Assembly (NCBI GenBank): GCA_001939145.1
Contig: LSRX01000791.1
Coordinates: forward strand, 80,650-144,649
Direction of reading: 5' to 3'
DNA from: Symbiodinium microadriaticum
Lineage: Eukaryota; Sar; Dinophyceae; Suessiales; Symbiodiniaceae
DNA length: 64,000 nt
Shown in pieces: positions 36,001 to 42,499 of this stretch. The position numbers and the translations under genes were made by a program. How positions within the stretch are numbered: the stretch's first letter is position 1; the number at the start of each line of letters is the position of its first letter. The notes below the pieces were generated by a model. The model did not search any database. It was not told the DNA's origin and saw only the letters and a program-made list of their open reading frames with translations.

Positions 36001-39000
36001 GAAAACAATGCTTTGAAACTCTCCGTTGGACAGGCATCGGAGACTGTAATCGTCGAGACCCTTTCTCGTAAGTTCTGCAACCCGAAGGTTTGCAACGTCC
36101 TTGCCAGCAAGGCCACTTTTGGTGGACCATGGTGTGGACTGAATGTTGCGAAAGAACTTCTTATTCGAAACTGGGGTAATTAGTGTCGTAACACTCCCAG
36201 TCTGAAACAAATGACGAAGGGATTGAAACACCTGTATCAGGCACTGGAGATTGTCCACGTTGCTAGTCGCGGTTGTTCCAACCCGACGAGCTTTTATCCC
36301 AAGACGATGTAGTCCAAGAAGCAGTGGACCACTCACGATCGCGGTTCCACGCCATTATTCTCAAAGCAAGCAGTTGGGATATTGTTTCAGAGCTGAAACG
36401 TGGTCTGCGGATAGTAAAGCCGGTGGTTCCATCGGATCTGAGTAAAGTCAGGACCTGCAATGAAACCTGGCATCAAAAACTGACATGAAGTCAGGAGCAA
36501 AGATAACATCGCGACTGATGAAATCGGATGCCGGCACCATCAGAGCTGACATGTCATTCGGAACTGGTGGCGCCACTTCGGGCACCAATCGCAGTATCCC
36601 TGCCTTATCGTTTCAGGCCTGACAGGCACTCGCACGGGCAAACCCCGCCGCAGGTAGCAAGGTAAACGAACACAAGACCAGCTTGCAACTACCTGGTTCA
36701 TACTTAGGCATCCATCGCGCAGCCACTCATCAATTGTTTATCAAGCACAGCTTGATGTATCTTGAAAGCATGAAGCTTTCAGGGGTTCCGGGGCCAATCA
36801 GGTCTCAAGGCTCATCTTGTATGCTCTGCAGATACCTGTACTGTACAAGGCGACTTGAAACTTCAGACATGAAAACACGCAGGTACGTGGATTGAGCGTC
36901 CCCAATCCATATCACGACAAACTGGAAAGGTCTTCGTTGGGCAGTGCCTTCCAGAATGTCCACTGCACCCCTGCAATCCAGAAATCGGTATTTCCTCTTG
37001 GCACCAGAGACACTCGTGCAATCCTCCCTCTGGACTGATTTAGCATACATGATAGCAGTCTTTCCAACACAGAGGAGTAGGACCTGAAGAGGATTCTGGC
37101 TTAGCCTCTTGCCATCATCACTTGCAATCAGCAGATGCAACAAGCTTCTTTGCAGGTACACAAGGGTGATCAGCCCTTGCTTCCCATGTCACTGGTAGCT
37201 TCGTTGGACACAGTCCCAGTGACATGCTGTGTCCCCCTGCAATGTTAAAAACAACTCAGACTTTGGCGAACAGGTGTTCCACACACACACACACACACCC
37301 CGCGATGCGGGGTAGCCACTTGGCTTCGTACAAGATTAAAAGAGTGCAGGAGCTGAAAGGCTCTGACTTTGCAAACGAGGCAAAAGTTGGTAACCAAAAC
37401 GACTGATTTCCAGTCCGATACCAAACAGGGACTGCTTATGGGTATACTTCTGCCATTCGAAATCCGCGTTTAGCATGTAGCTAAACTTTGGCATCTGGCG
37501 TACATTGATGGCAGGCACCTGTAGAGACAACTGAGCCATGGGTTTAACCCACGACCGAGATATAGCAGCCAATCGAAGAAAAGCTGCTAAATCTAAATGA
37601 CTTGTATAGAAGAACACCACCCAGCTGTTCTTGTTAGGGCTGCTTTTCACATGCCACGGCAACGGGTGACTATAACTGCCAAATCTTCTCAGGAATGCTT
37701 GGGTCCTGAAAAGGTCATCGTCCCATCTGGGTAAACTGGATCTTGTCATGGAGGCAGTGTGATGCGTCACACAGATATGCAACTCGATGACCGCCAAATA
37801 ACTGGCTATGAGGGTCAAAGAGTCAGGCATAAGGCGACCGAGCATGATGCTTCGAAGCAAAGATGCAAAGCCAGCAAACAGTCTCTGAGAGCCGAAAACT
37901 TGGTGAAAGCCATGGGTAGCAAGACAGGTTTACCCTGCAATGTAAAAAGCAATTCAGACCTTGGCAAACAGGTTTTCCACACACACACACACACCCCGCT
38001 TTGCGGGGAAGCTACTTGGCTTCTTTTGCTATGACCCAGCAAACTTCACTCCGACCATTGAAAGGTAAGCTCAGCGAATTGTTCCGTATAGTCCATCGGG
38101 TGGACTTGAAAACACCGAAGTTTGGTACGAGTCACTTCAGTATAAGAGGTCAAGGACCCATCTTGAAAGTAGAACAACAGAACGAGATGTAAAAGGCCCT
38201 GGGCCCACAGCATTGATTGCTTGTTGAAGCCTGGGCACTCATGTAGAAAGAAAGTAACTGCTTGTCCCAGCAGACATATGTCTGCTTTGATGGAACTTCT
38301 CTCTGATGCAGCCATATGTTTACATCGTGTAGCTAGTCAAGCTGCCTCGAACTGTGCCACTGCTATGGTGGCAGACAACTTCTTCAAAGAAAGGCGAGAC
38401 GCCAGCTTGGTATCGAGGCCAAAACGAACTGCTGCCGAGACGATCTCGTCTTTGGCAGTGCCAGTCTTAAGCAAATCTTGAACTATCTTCACATACTTGA
38501 CCAGCTTTGTATGCTAGCCTTTAAATTCAGGCTTGGTCTTGAAGGTGTTGAGCCAATCAGTGACATGGTCATCTGTGGCTCCCTTGGGGCGAGAATCCAG
38601 CTTCCTTTTCGGCTCAGCTAAGAGTTTCTCGACATCAGTAAGGGGCTTGGACTCAACATCAACGACCGGCATTGGAGGCTTAGCTCTCTTGCCTTGCTGA
38701 TCTGATGAACCAGGTTCAGACTCTTGCTTGCGCCTTAAAGGAGACATTTCAATGCCATGCTGAGCCAATTTGGCTTTAGCCTTGGCAAGTTCTTCCGAAG
38801 CATCTGAATCTTGCACCGGCGATTTGGCTGCAATGCAGTTCATCATCTCTTGAGCTAGGGGCTCCATGAACCTCATTGCCTCTTTGTGTTTGTCGGGAGA
38901 GGCATCCTTGTGGCAGGCTTTGGCTGCTTCATCAATGGAAATTCCACTCTCTCGGATCTTTTTGAGAAGAGCGGTGAGAAGGACTGATTCTGATCCGTTC

Positions 39001-42000
39001 TCGCCCAAACTATACTCTGGTGGCGGCCTTCTGACAAAAGACGAAAAGAAAAATCTCCTAATCCACGATGCGAGAGCTCATAGGCACGGATGTCAGTGAC
39101 ATCGCGGCCAGCCAGTCCCGATTTGCGAGACCATTCTGTTGGCTGCACTTGTTTGTACAAGACATGAGCACCTTTCCCAAGAGGGGTTTTGTCAAAGTGC
39201 TGGTAGTCGGAAACAAAAGACGCAGCTGATGAGTTCCAGTCTGAACTTTGCCACCAACTGTTGTTTGCATCCCACTTGTCTTTTGGCCAACTGGTGCTTG
39301 ATTCTCCGGATTGCCACGTGTTCCAAGACGGCATGTCAAGCGACGAAAGGCACTGTTGTTCTTTGATCTGAACAAGGCCGTGGAAATGCGTCCAGAGGAG
39401 CATGAATCTGAATCAGACTGGACGACTCTGTAGAAATCAGAAACTTCCCGACTGCATCTAGGCGATCAGGCCTGAAACGGTACCATGTCTGGAATGTGGT
39501 TAGTAGAGCCGATCAGGGCTCGGACCGATCAGGGTCCTGGTCTGTAACTGGGCCGATCAGGGCGATTGCAGTACGCAACCCTACCGTAGACGACACGACA
39601 GGCGAAAGCCGTCTAGAAGCACACTCGTGCAATCCTCCCTCTGGACTGATTTAGCATACATGATAGCAGTCTTTCCAACACAGAGGAGTAGGACCTGAAG
39701 AGGATTCTGGCTTAGCCTCTTGCCATCATCACTTGCAATCAGCAGATGCAACAAGCTTCTTTGCAGGTACACAAGGGTGATCAGCCCTTGCTTCCCATGT
39801 CACTGGTAGCTTCGTTGGACACAGTCCCAGTGACATGCTGTGTCCCCCTGCANNNNNNNNNNNNNNNNNNNNNNNNNNNNNNNNNNNNNNNNNNNNNNNN
39901 NNNNNNNNNNNNNNNNNNNNNNNNNNNNNNNNNNNNNNNNNNNNNNNNNNNNNNNNNNNNNNNNNNNNNNNNNNNNNNNNNNNNNNNNNNNNNNNNNNNN
40001 NNNNNNNNNNNNNNNNNNNNNNNNNNNNNNNNNNNNNNNNNNNNNNNNNNNNNNNNNNNNNNNNNNNNNNNNNNNNNNNNNNNNNNNNNNNNNNNNNNNN
40101 NNNNNNNNNNNNNNNNNNNNNNNNNNNNNNNNNNNNNNNNNNNNNNNNNNNNNNNNNNNNNNNNNNNNNNNNNNNNNNNNNNNNNNNNNNNNNNNNNNNN
40201 NNNNNNNNNNNNNNNNNNNNNNNNNNNNNNNNNNNNNNNNNNNNNNNNNNNNNGGCGTGGGCGTGGGCGTGGGCTGGGCTGTGGGCGTGGGTGAGGGTGT
40301 GGGTGTGGGTGGGGGTGTGTGGGTGTGTGTGGGGGTGTGTGGGTGTGTGGGTGTTACTGGGTGGGTGTGTGTGTGTGTGTGTGTGTGTGCGTGCGTGTGT
40401 GGGTGGGGGAGGGGGAGGATCTTGCGACCTGGAGCATGGTCAGCGCATATCGTTGCCAGCAGGGTTACTTCACCAGGATGTGGCTACATTCTTGGTGCTG
40501 CTTATGACATACTGAAACCATCGTCGCTGTGTATACTTGTATCGCATGCAGTAATCCAATAATTACCTCTGTGACATTGTCCGCCTCTTCAAGTCTGATG
40601 CGAAGGGTAAACAGTGCCCTGCGTCAACTGTCACACACAGGATTAGCCCTGTGCTCTCCGTCCTTGAATGTGCTTGTGTGCATGACAATGTGTCTGTCTG
40701 CGCGTGCGATGCAAGGTGTGTCGCCAGGGCTCCTTGACTTCGATCTGTGGAATGGAGAACCAATCCAGCCAAACATAACCACGTCTGAGCTCCTTCCTGT
40801 CTGCTTTCGAAATGGACCGCGTATAGCCACTCCACTGAAGGGGGATGTCCTGCGAAACAATCAAGAAGTGACTATCTCTTAATCCTCATCATTTCCCATC
40901 AAGCGTGAATGAATGTCCAACTCTACTTCGATGTGCCCGTTGATGATGTTCTCAAAGGCTTTCTGGAGAACGGAAAATTGACCTCCCAAACAGGATGCAG
41001 AGCTTCATCATCTGGTCGTCGTCTTGTGCAGTAGCATCACGATTACTGTGGCTACATGTGGCTACGACAGCTGTGGCTGCGAGTTCGGAAAAGAGGATGA
41101 AGAGGGCAGGCAGAGGAGGAGCGCGATGACGACTGGAAAAGGAGAGAATACCGGAAAATTGCAGTGACAAACAATGACCACAACATTGAAAGTGACAAAG
41201 GCCATGATGATGACGATGACGGTGATGGCCAGGACGAACCTACGATGCAGGGTCAGATACGAGATTACTCAAAGCCCGCACGATGAAACTGATGGTGCTA
41301 GCGCAGCAGATGATGATGATGATGGTGATGATATGACGACTACGACTATGACTACGGCTGCAGCTACTGCTACTGCTGCTGCTGCTGCTCGCGCTACTGC
41401 TGCTACTTGCTGCTACTCCCACCACTGCTACTGTTGCTTATCCTCGCCTCATCAGATCCCATCAAAGGCGTGAGAGAGAACAACCAAGACGATGATGCTG
41501 ACGACGCTGCATCTGACACCAAAGACTGTGGCAAGACAGACCAATAAGCTGATGATTATTGCGGTCCACATCCTCCTCTGCGCCGCCTTCTTCAAACCGT
41601 GAATAGTGGACCCTCGCCGTCATTGTTTTTGCCGTCACCATCATCATCGTCGTCATCGTCGTCATCATCTTCTTCTCAGCTTCTGACGGCGTCGCGGATG
41701 GTACTGGTAGGAGGCAGCTCGCATGGGTGGAAGAGCAGAACGCAGACATGCTAAGTGCAGGCAAGCGGCTTCCCTTCTCATCGGGATGGTGCTTCCCCAG
41801 CCACTGGTGCGACACGAATACCGAGTGAAAGGAAGGCTTGCACTCCACAAGCAAGCCTCTGAAACGCCCGACATTATGGACCACTGGCAGAACAAGCTTA
41901 AACCCTACCACATTGAAGAGACCTACCAGTGCGGAATGCCGACAGGTCATCTGCATTACAAACAGCCGGTGGTGTCATTATCGTCATCTTCAGACTGGCG

Positions 42001-42168
42001 GGCATTTTCATTACTACAGCATCCCCACTACATGAATGAAGGAAGAGGGTGTCTTCGACATCGGCCTGCGTCCTTGAGCTCTTGGTGGCTCGGAGGGACA
42101 CCGTGCATCTGCAAGAGGTCTTCCATGGCCACGACCCACATGGGATAGAGCTGAGGGTGATGACCTTC
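27060..42168 (-). CDS. SHQWLG/GWCRLE-domain ankyrin-repeat protein, seven exons
   Basis: Exons (minus): 42066-42168, 41770-41856, 40885-40982, 40739-40849, 28427-28587, 28250-28351 and 27060-28161. They join in phase to 588 codons ending in TGA. Landmarks in order: LYPMWVVAMEDLLQM and PPSHQELKDAG, then VFVSHQWLGKHHPDEKGSQ, FENIINGHIEVELD, YVWLDWFSIPQIE, LLAVQSIPFYVETC, CTWLNRGWCRLEIWC and MPVHWVRACAHEGYF. Four to five ankyrin repeats follow (WTPLHLAV, ANPN, ADPN, AGADVN, GREQLVQLLLEANGDP) at about residues 325-580. Donors are GC, GC, GA, GT, GT and GT; all acceptors are AG|G. Intron lengths are 209, 787, 35, 12151, 75 and 88 nt. The motif order is familiar from predicted dinoflagellate proteins of unknown function. 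A TIR-like or signalling role plus ankyrin protein binding is inference. Intron 4 hosts the retroelement cluster. The 5' end is uncertain: the upstream ATG is not identified, and 42168 is an AG|G acceptor. Confidence 0.85.
28706..29012 (-). repeat. retroelement 3' tail, copy A
   Basis: This ~307-bp block matches 36708-37005 with about a dozen mismatches, from ATCCATCGCGCAGCCACTC at its left edge to TTGGCA.CAGAG at its right. Differences are scattered and mostly change amino acids in the open frame, so it behaves as a non-coding tail. Confidence 0.88.
29101..29499 (-). CDS. unrecognised 132-aa ORF in the element's 3' part
   Basis: Starts at a real ATG (29497-29499). The middle part (FEVPACGIIDDIKQAIKSRL) resembles the strand-helix unit of a ubiquitin-like or Crinkler N-terminal fold, but only weakly. 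The short copy B lacks it and has a different module at the equivalent place (37010-37330). It may be a cargo exon or a foreign insert. No function assigned. Confidence 0.4.
   Translation of the reverse strand: MKRDATEMSLPGTGDDGESSQLPLSPKRNPPEVQLRKFWVEDLPPQGLGYGCTSAAFEVPACGIIDDIKQAIKSRLSHSRFALYKRHFRLTQNGQHKQYFEKISTLSTDVLLKFHWSAYSTENYRHPLEYRP
29640..30127 (-). CDS. F-box-like small ORF of retroelement copy A (frameshifted)
   Basis: Related to the 174-aa ORF at 37336-37860. Shared blocks include PDSLT.IASY.AVIELH, LPRWDD, RTQAF.RRFG, HPLPWHV, SWVVFFYTSHLD and FLRLAAIS. The C-terminal part (GTGLEISRFDYRLLPRLQSQ) continues in another frame after a stop near 29762, so this copy is broken. The N-terminal pattern is reminiscent of an F-box, which is inference only. 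Protein similarity is higher than expected for random sequence, so the family was probably selected as coding. Confidence 0.6.
30419..32447 (-). CDS. Pro/RS-rich and HGTT-motif retroelement ORF (broken)
   Basis: From the ATG at 32445-32447 a frame begins MAQQYHFHFYGKGG and reaches an Arg/Ser stretch (SRERSRSRSRRRHRRHH). A shift near 32150 leads to a Pro-rich frame that ends at a TGA (31742-31744). The same frame then continues without a further stop for 440 codons to 30419. That last part contains YYLWGHGTTAEGLTGILTLG. An H-G-T followed by a helix and G is reminiscent of PARP-like ADP-ribosyltransferase folds, but the evidence is weak and the catalytic residues cannot be confirmed. The single in-frame TGA is either a mutation or a recoded codon. 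RS-rich stretches suggest RNA binding, which is inference. The ORF lies directly downstream of the RT on the same strand. Confidence 0.55.
32606..34057 (-). CDS. Penelope-type reverse transcriptase
   Basis: A 483-codon frame. RT motifs in order: FLKRKKQFTKGRTIISYSG (motifs 1-2), NDDLVGFFNAVP (motif A with its catalytic Asp), QVEGTCIGNQISPILSGL (motif B; G....QISP.L is typical of Penelope and telomerase-like RTs), FLRYVDNRLIL (motif C) and HQWLGFTI (motif D/E). Odd: motif C reads YVDN instead of YxDD, so the second Asp is Asn. No ATG opens the frame. It is in the same frame as the endonuclease ORF upstream, from which two stops separate it (TGA 34172-34174, TAA 34136-34138), so the original product may have been one endonuclease-RT polyprotein. 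RT copies element RNA into DNA. The copy may be inactive. Confidence 0.87.
   Translation of the reverse strand: MPGCNNILSASAASTFFLGRNHWMAKPRALFDQWLKRHRLPSTLHPMFEDFCAKQWQQHVVALEHGSRLNWAMLQKVKSALHKDLVLYNEDHSPNHVVCFCPRFFLRGLCNTWGDPSVFKSLQGSPDEWQAKMLDQIPSCLSRRYSWSFCKSAKLPRGTVFLKRKKQFTKGRTIISYSGALCSKLLELASVALTLIVKTLYADNPGLSSMLQLWQAIHEHWSSPRNMAEADVEWNDDLVGFFNAVPRADILKAVHCIVQEYSQRTGHTVLAIDLLSKSGHPGQPRGKTKSSLKRIWVQDLPSIVELSFSTGVFTAAGKCWLQVEGTCIGNQISPILSGLPVLLAERQFLSSLPTAISSSLLFLRYVDNRLILGPKAALQSQQMQHFCDPHFYQGIVLERVSDHQWLGFTIDATARTATFNMPEQPWQLRSPASVGSWKLATSGFFSRASLIRQYTWPPEAIPGQLRQLKRLHVQAGFPATALQ
34172..35356 (-). CDS. GIY-YIG-type endonuclease, N-terminal to the RT
   Basis: About 390 codons. The first part has a hydrophobic stretch (LIWVHTLMCLVLLFYFAA). 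The nuclease signature follows: SVYCIFKVDF (GIY position), LTLLYVGSTAIGIAKRRLNR (YIG position with the catalytic-site Arg), and AEHELIAQWEAPLNF, which matches the family's Glu-helix and closing Asn. The C-terminal part is very basic. Such nucleases nick target DNA to prime reverse transcription. The start is unclear: translation may begin after the shared TGA-CTA-GC junction with ORF1 or at the ATG of MLEHGDG. Copy B keeps only the beginning of this ORF (38046-38330). Confidence 0.78.
   Translation of the reverse strand, partial: LATEAKQVHTQPFAGRKQLAWAVCTLGSAAAFMLEHGDGIPKTPLIWVHTLMCLVLLFYFAAPGSSFKLDNHRSRILRRLQQFRVHPDTLHYSLFEKPNSVYCIFKVDFEISRFRAGYSQPLTLLYVGSTAIGIAKRRLNRMAVYRRLQRTEFVDAEMSLRYWSSHSNLFQFAVVPSQVHDNCQNAWIAEHELIAQWEAPLNFPRVTSLVKTTALRFRLSSKRRISLYGTFGLRLWRKLRKRLHRRSRKFVIKDSREFAWGLPFKLGSRTRAAFETSKLLRSNKTADEEVYALIKLSRNIENPHRGRVQGLLKRVVKFRKTMHWPRTSRPLGVLPLSSDRFMSECEQWLKKLILQYKYLFLHFMFPGTASERLHIKASRISSQFSNLGRNNVGS
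35353..36460 (-). CDS. retroelement ORF1, copy A (frameshifted)
   Basis: N-terminal part W/S-rich (WSTASWTTSSWDKSSSGW), then STPWSTKSGLAGKDVANLR, GLDDYSLRCLS and QSIVF, all conserved in copy B (38340-39403). At about 35860 the frame is lost: the bases encoding RF are followed by TTTTATG where copy B supports TTCATG, a one-base insertion. The homologous C-terminal frame then continues with MQPLLRETVSTI, a Ser/Pro/Lys-rich linker, and ends near YGLQKSHASKMSF. I do not recognise the domain. Its position before the nuclease and RT suggests a gag-like or RNA-binding role, which is inference. Confidence 0.62.
37010..37241 (-). repeat. 232-bp direct repeat, inner copy
   Basis: By eye identical to 39621-39852. 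The repeat starts at ACACTCGTGCAATCCTCCC and ends at GTGTCCCCCTGCA. The pair frames most of copy B. In Penelope-like elements such repeats arise from tandem (pseudo-LTR) insertion. Confidence 0.9.
37234..38025. repeat. ~90-bp direct repeat pair with CA tract and hairpin
   Basis: Two related blocks, 37234-37326 and 37933-38025, share CCTGCAATGT.AAAA, CAG.C.TTGGC.AACAGG, a (CA)n tract, a perfect 6-bp stem with 3-base loop (CCCCGCGATGCGGGG at 37298-37312; CCCCGCTTTGCGGGG at 37994-38008) and CTTGGCTTC. They flank the F-box-like ORF. Only the loop bases differ between the two hairpins. Confidence 0.85.
37336..37860 (-). CDS. F-box-like small ORF of retroelement copy B (intact)
   Basis: 174 codons. 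N-terminal MPDSLTLIASYLAVIELH, then LPRWDDDLFRTQAFLRRFGS, HPLPWHVK, SWVVFFYTSHLDLAAFLRLA, WVKPMAQLSLQVPAINVR and a C-terminal basic and aromatic part. It is open where copy A is broken. No catalytic motif is visible. The resemblance of the first 30 residues to an F-box is weak. It is flanked on both sides by the CA-hairpin repeats. Confidence 0.6.
   Translation of the reverse strand: MLRSIMLGRLMPDSLTLIASYLAVIELHICVTHHTASMTRSSLPRWDDDLFRTQAFLRRFGSYSHPLPWHVKSSPNKNSWVVFFYTSHLDLAAFLRLAAISRSWVKPMAQLSLQVPAINVRQMPKFSYMLNADFEWQKYTHKQSLFGIGLEISRFGYQLLPRLQSQSLSAPALF
38046..38330 (-). pseudogene. truncated endonuclease ORF, copy B
   Basis: Aligns with the N-terminus of the endonuclease of copy A (LLHLVLLFYF and the following L.CFQVHP.D). 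It stops before the GIY-YIG core, where copy B has its internal deletion. Confidence 0.7.
38340..39403 (-). CDS. retroelement ORF1, copy B (frameshifted)
   Basis: N-terminus MPSWNTWQSGESSTSW with repeated W/S, then TEWSRKSGLAGRDVTDIR, GLGDFSFRLLSEGRHQSIVW. A frame change near 39000 leads to GSESVLLTALLKKIRESGIS, SPDKHKEAMRFMEPLAQEMM and a Lys/Glu/Pro linker. TAG (38514-38516) interrupts the frame before the conserved end (LVKYVKIVQDLLK...QFEAA, TGA). Copies A and B are broken at different places, so the family consensus was open across both. Confidence 0.62.
39404..39620 (-). promoter_or_regulatory. 5' region of copy B with four CGATCAGG motifs
   Basis: CGATCAGG occurs at 39463-39470, 39510-39517, 39526-39533 and 39554-39561, upstream of ORF1 in element orientation; three of the four are followed by another G. 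Such clustering in 100 bases is unlikely by chance. A promoter or binding-site role is inference. Confidence 0.4.
39621..39852 (-). mobile_element. 3' segment of a third element copy (C), cut by the gap
   Basis: Identical to 37010-37241. The N gap starts exactly where the copy B sequence would continue. Either a third tandem copy or an assembly duplicate. Confidence 0.7.
39853..40253. other. assembly gap (401 N)
   Basis: Run of N. Open frames reported through it are meaningless. Confidence 0.99.
40254..40412. repeat. GT/G-rich simple sequence beside the gap
   Basis: (GGGCGT)n, then (GGGTGT)n and (GT)n. The tract probably caused the assembly break. Confidence 0.9.
41205..41695. repeat. GAT, GCT and CATCGT trinucleotide tracts in intron 2 of the ankyrin gene
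   Basis: (GATGAC)n at about 41205-41240, (GATGAT)n at about 41308-41345, (ACTGCT)n at about 41360-41430 and (CATCGT)n at about 41637-41680. Confidence 0.85.
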
Positions 42169-42499
42169 CTCGGATTGGCAAGGTTGCAAGACACAGGCTG
42201 CATGGAGAAAAATCGTGGCAATGCTGCTTTGAGGATGCATCTTATTGGGGCGCAGTAGCCTGGCCGTCTGACAGGGTGCCCGAAGGCAGGAGTTGGTGTG
42301 CCGAGGGTGGCACCCTTCGCCAGCGCACGTTCAAGCAGAAATCTGACCATGTGGCTGACAAGAGTCGTGCAGCGCCATGGTCCATGAGGCACGGACGGCC
42401 CTCTATGATCGAGGTTCTACGCAGCTCGGGCACTGGACAATGCAAAGGTCAGCCGGTGATCTCCTTGAATCTACCGAGACTCTGGTTTTTTTGGCTTAG

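Larger units (their letters stand above)
28706..36707 (-). mobile_element. Penelope-like retroelement, long copy (A)
   Basis: Reading on the minus strand from about 36700 down: ORF1 (W/S-rich), GIY-YIG-type endonuclease, reverse transcriptase, a Pro/RS-rich plus HGTT ORF, a small F-box-like ORF, an insert ORF and a roughly 300-bp 3' tail (28706-29012). The tail is about 95% identical to 36708-37005. After the tail comes a G-rich run (complement of CTCCCCCCCCACCCCCC). An endonuclease located before the RT is the permuted order known for the Naiad/Chlamys clade of Penelope-like elements. The extra ORFs are not part of that standard plan. Frameshifts and in-frame stops show this copy is not intact. 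It lies wholly inside intron 4 of the ankyrin gene, in sense orientation. Confidence 0.75.
36708..39620 (-). mobile_element. Penelope-like retroelement, internally deleted copy (B)
   Basis: Same order as copy A: ORF1 (38340-39403), the start of the endonuclease (38046-38330), then directly a 3' block with the F-box-like ORF (37336-37860), a 232-bp segment and the 3' tail (36708-37005). The rest of the endonuclease, all of the RT and the HGTT ORF are missing, so this is a non-autonomous derivative. Its tail meets the 5' region of copy A head to tail near 36700. Confidence 0.78.

Noticed and set aside
36490..36560. Hammerhead ribozyme motif, known from Penelope-like elements
   Set aside because: CTGATGA occurs near 36517 and 38702, but without the GAAA core and flanking stems.
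37234..38025. CRISPR-like repeat-spacer pattern
   Set aside because: Only two copies about 700 bases apart with an ORF between them, in a nuclear genome.
39746..40562. Three ORFs of 180-240 codons
   Set aside because: They run through the N gap and GT-rich simple sequence.
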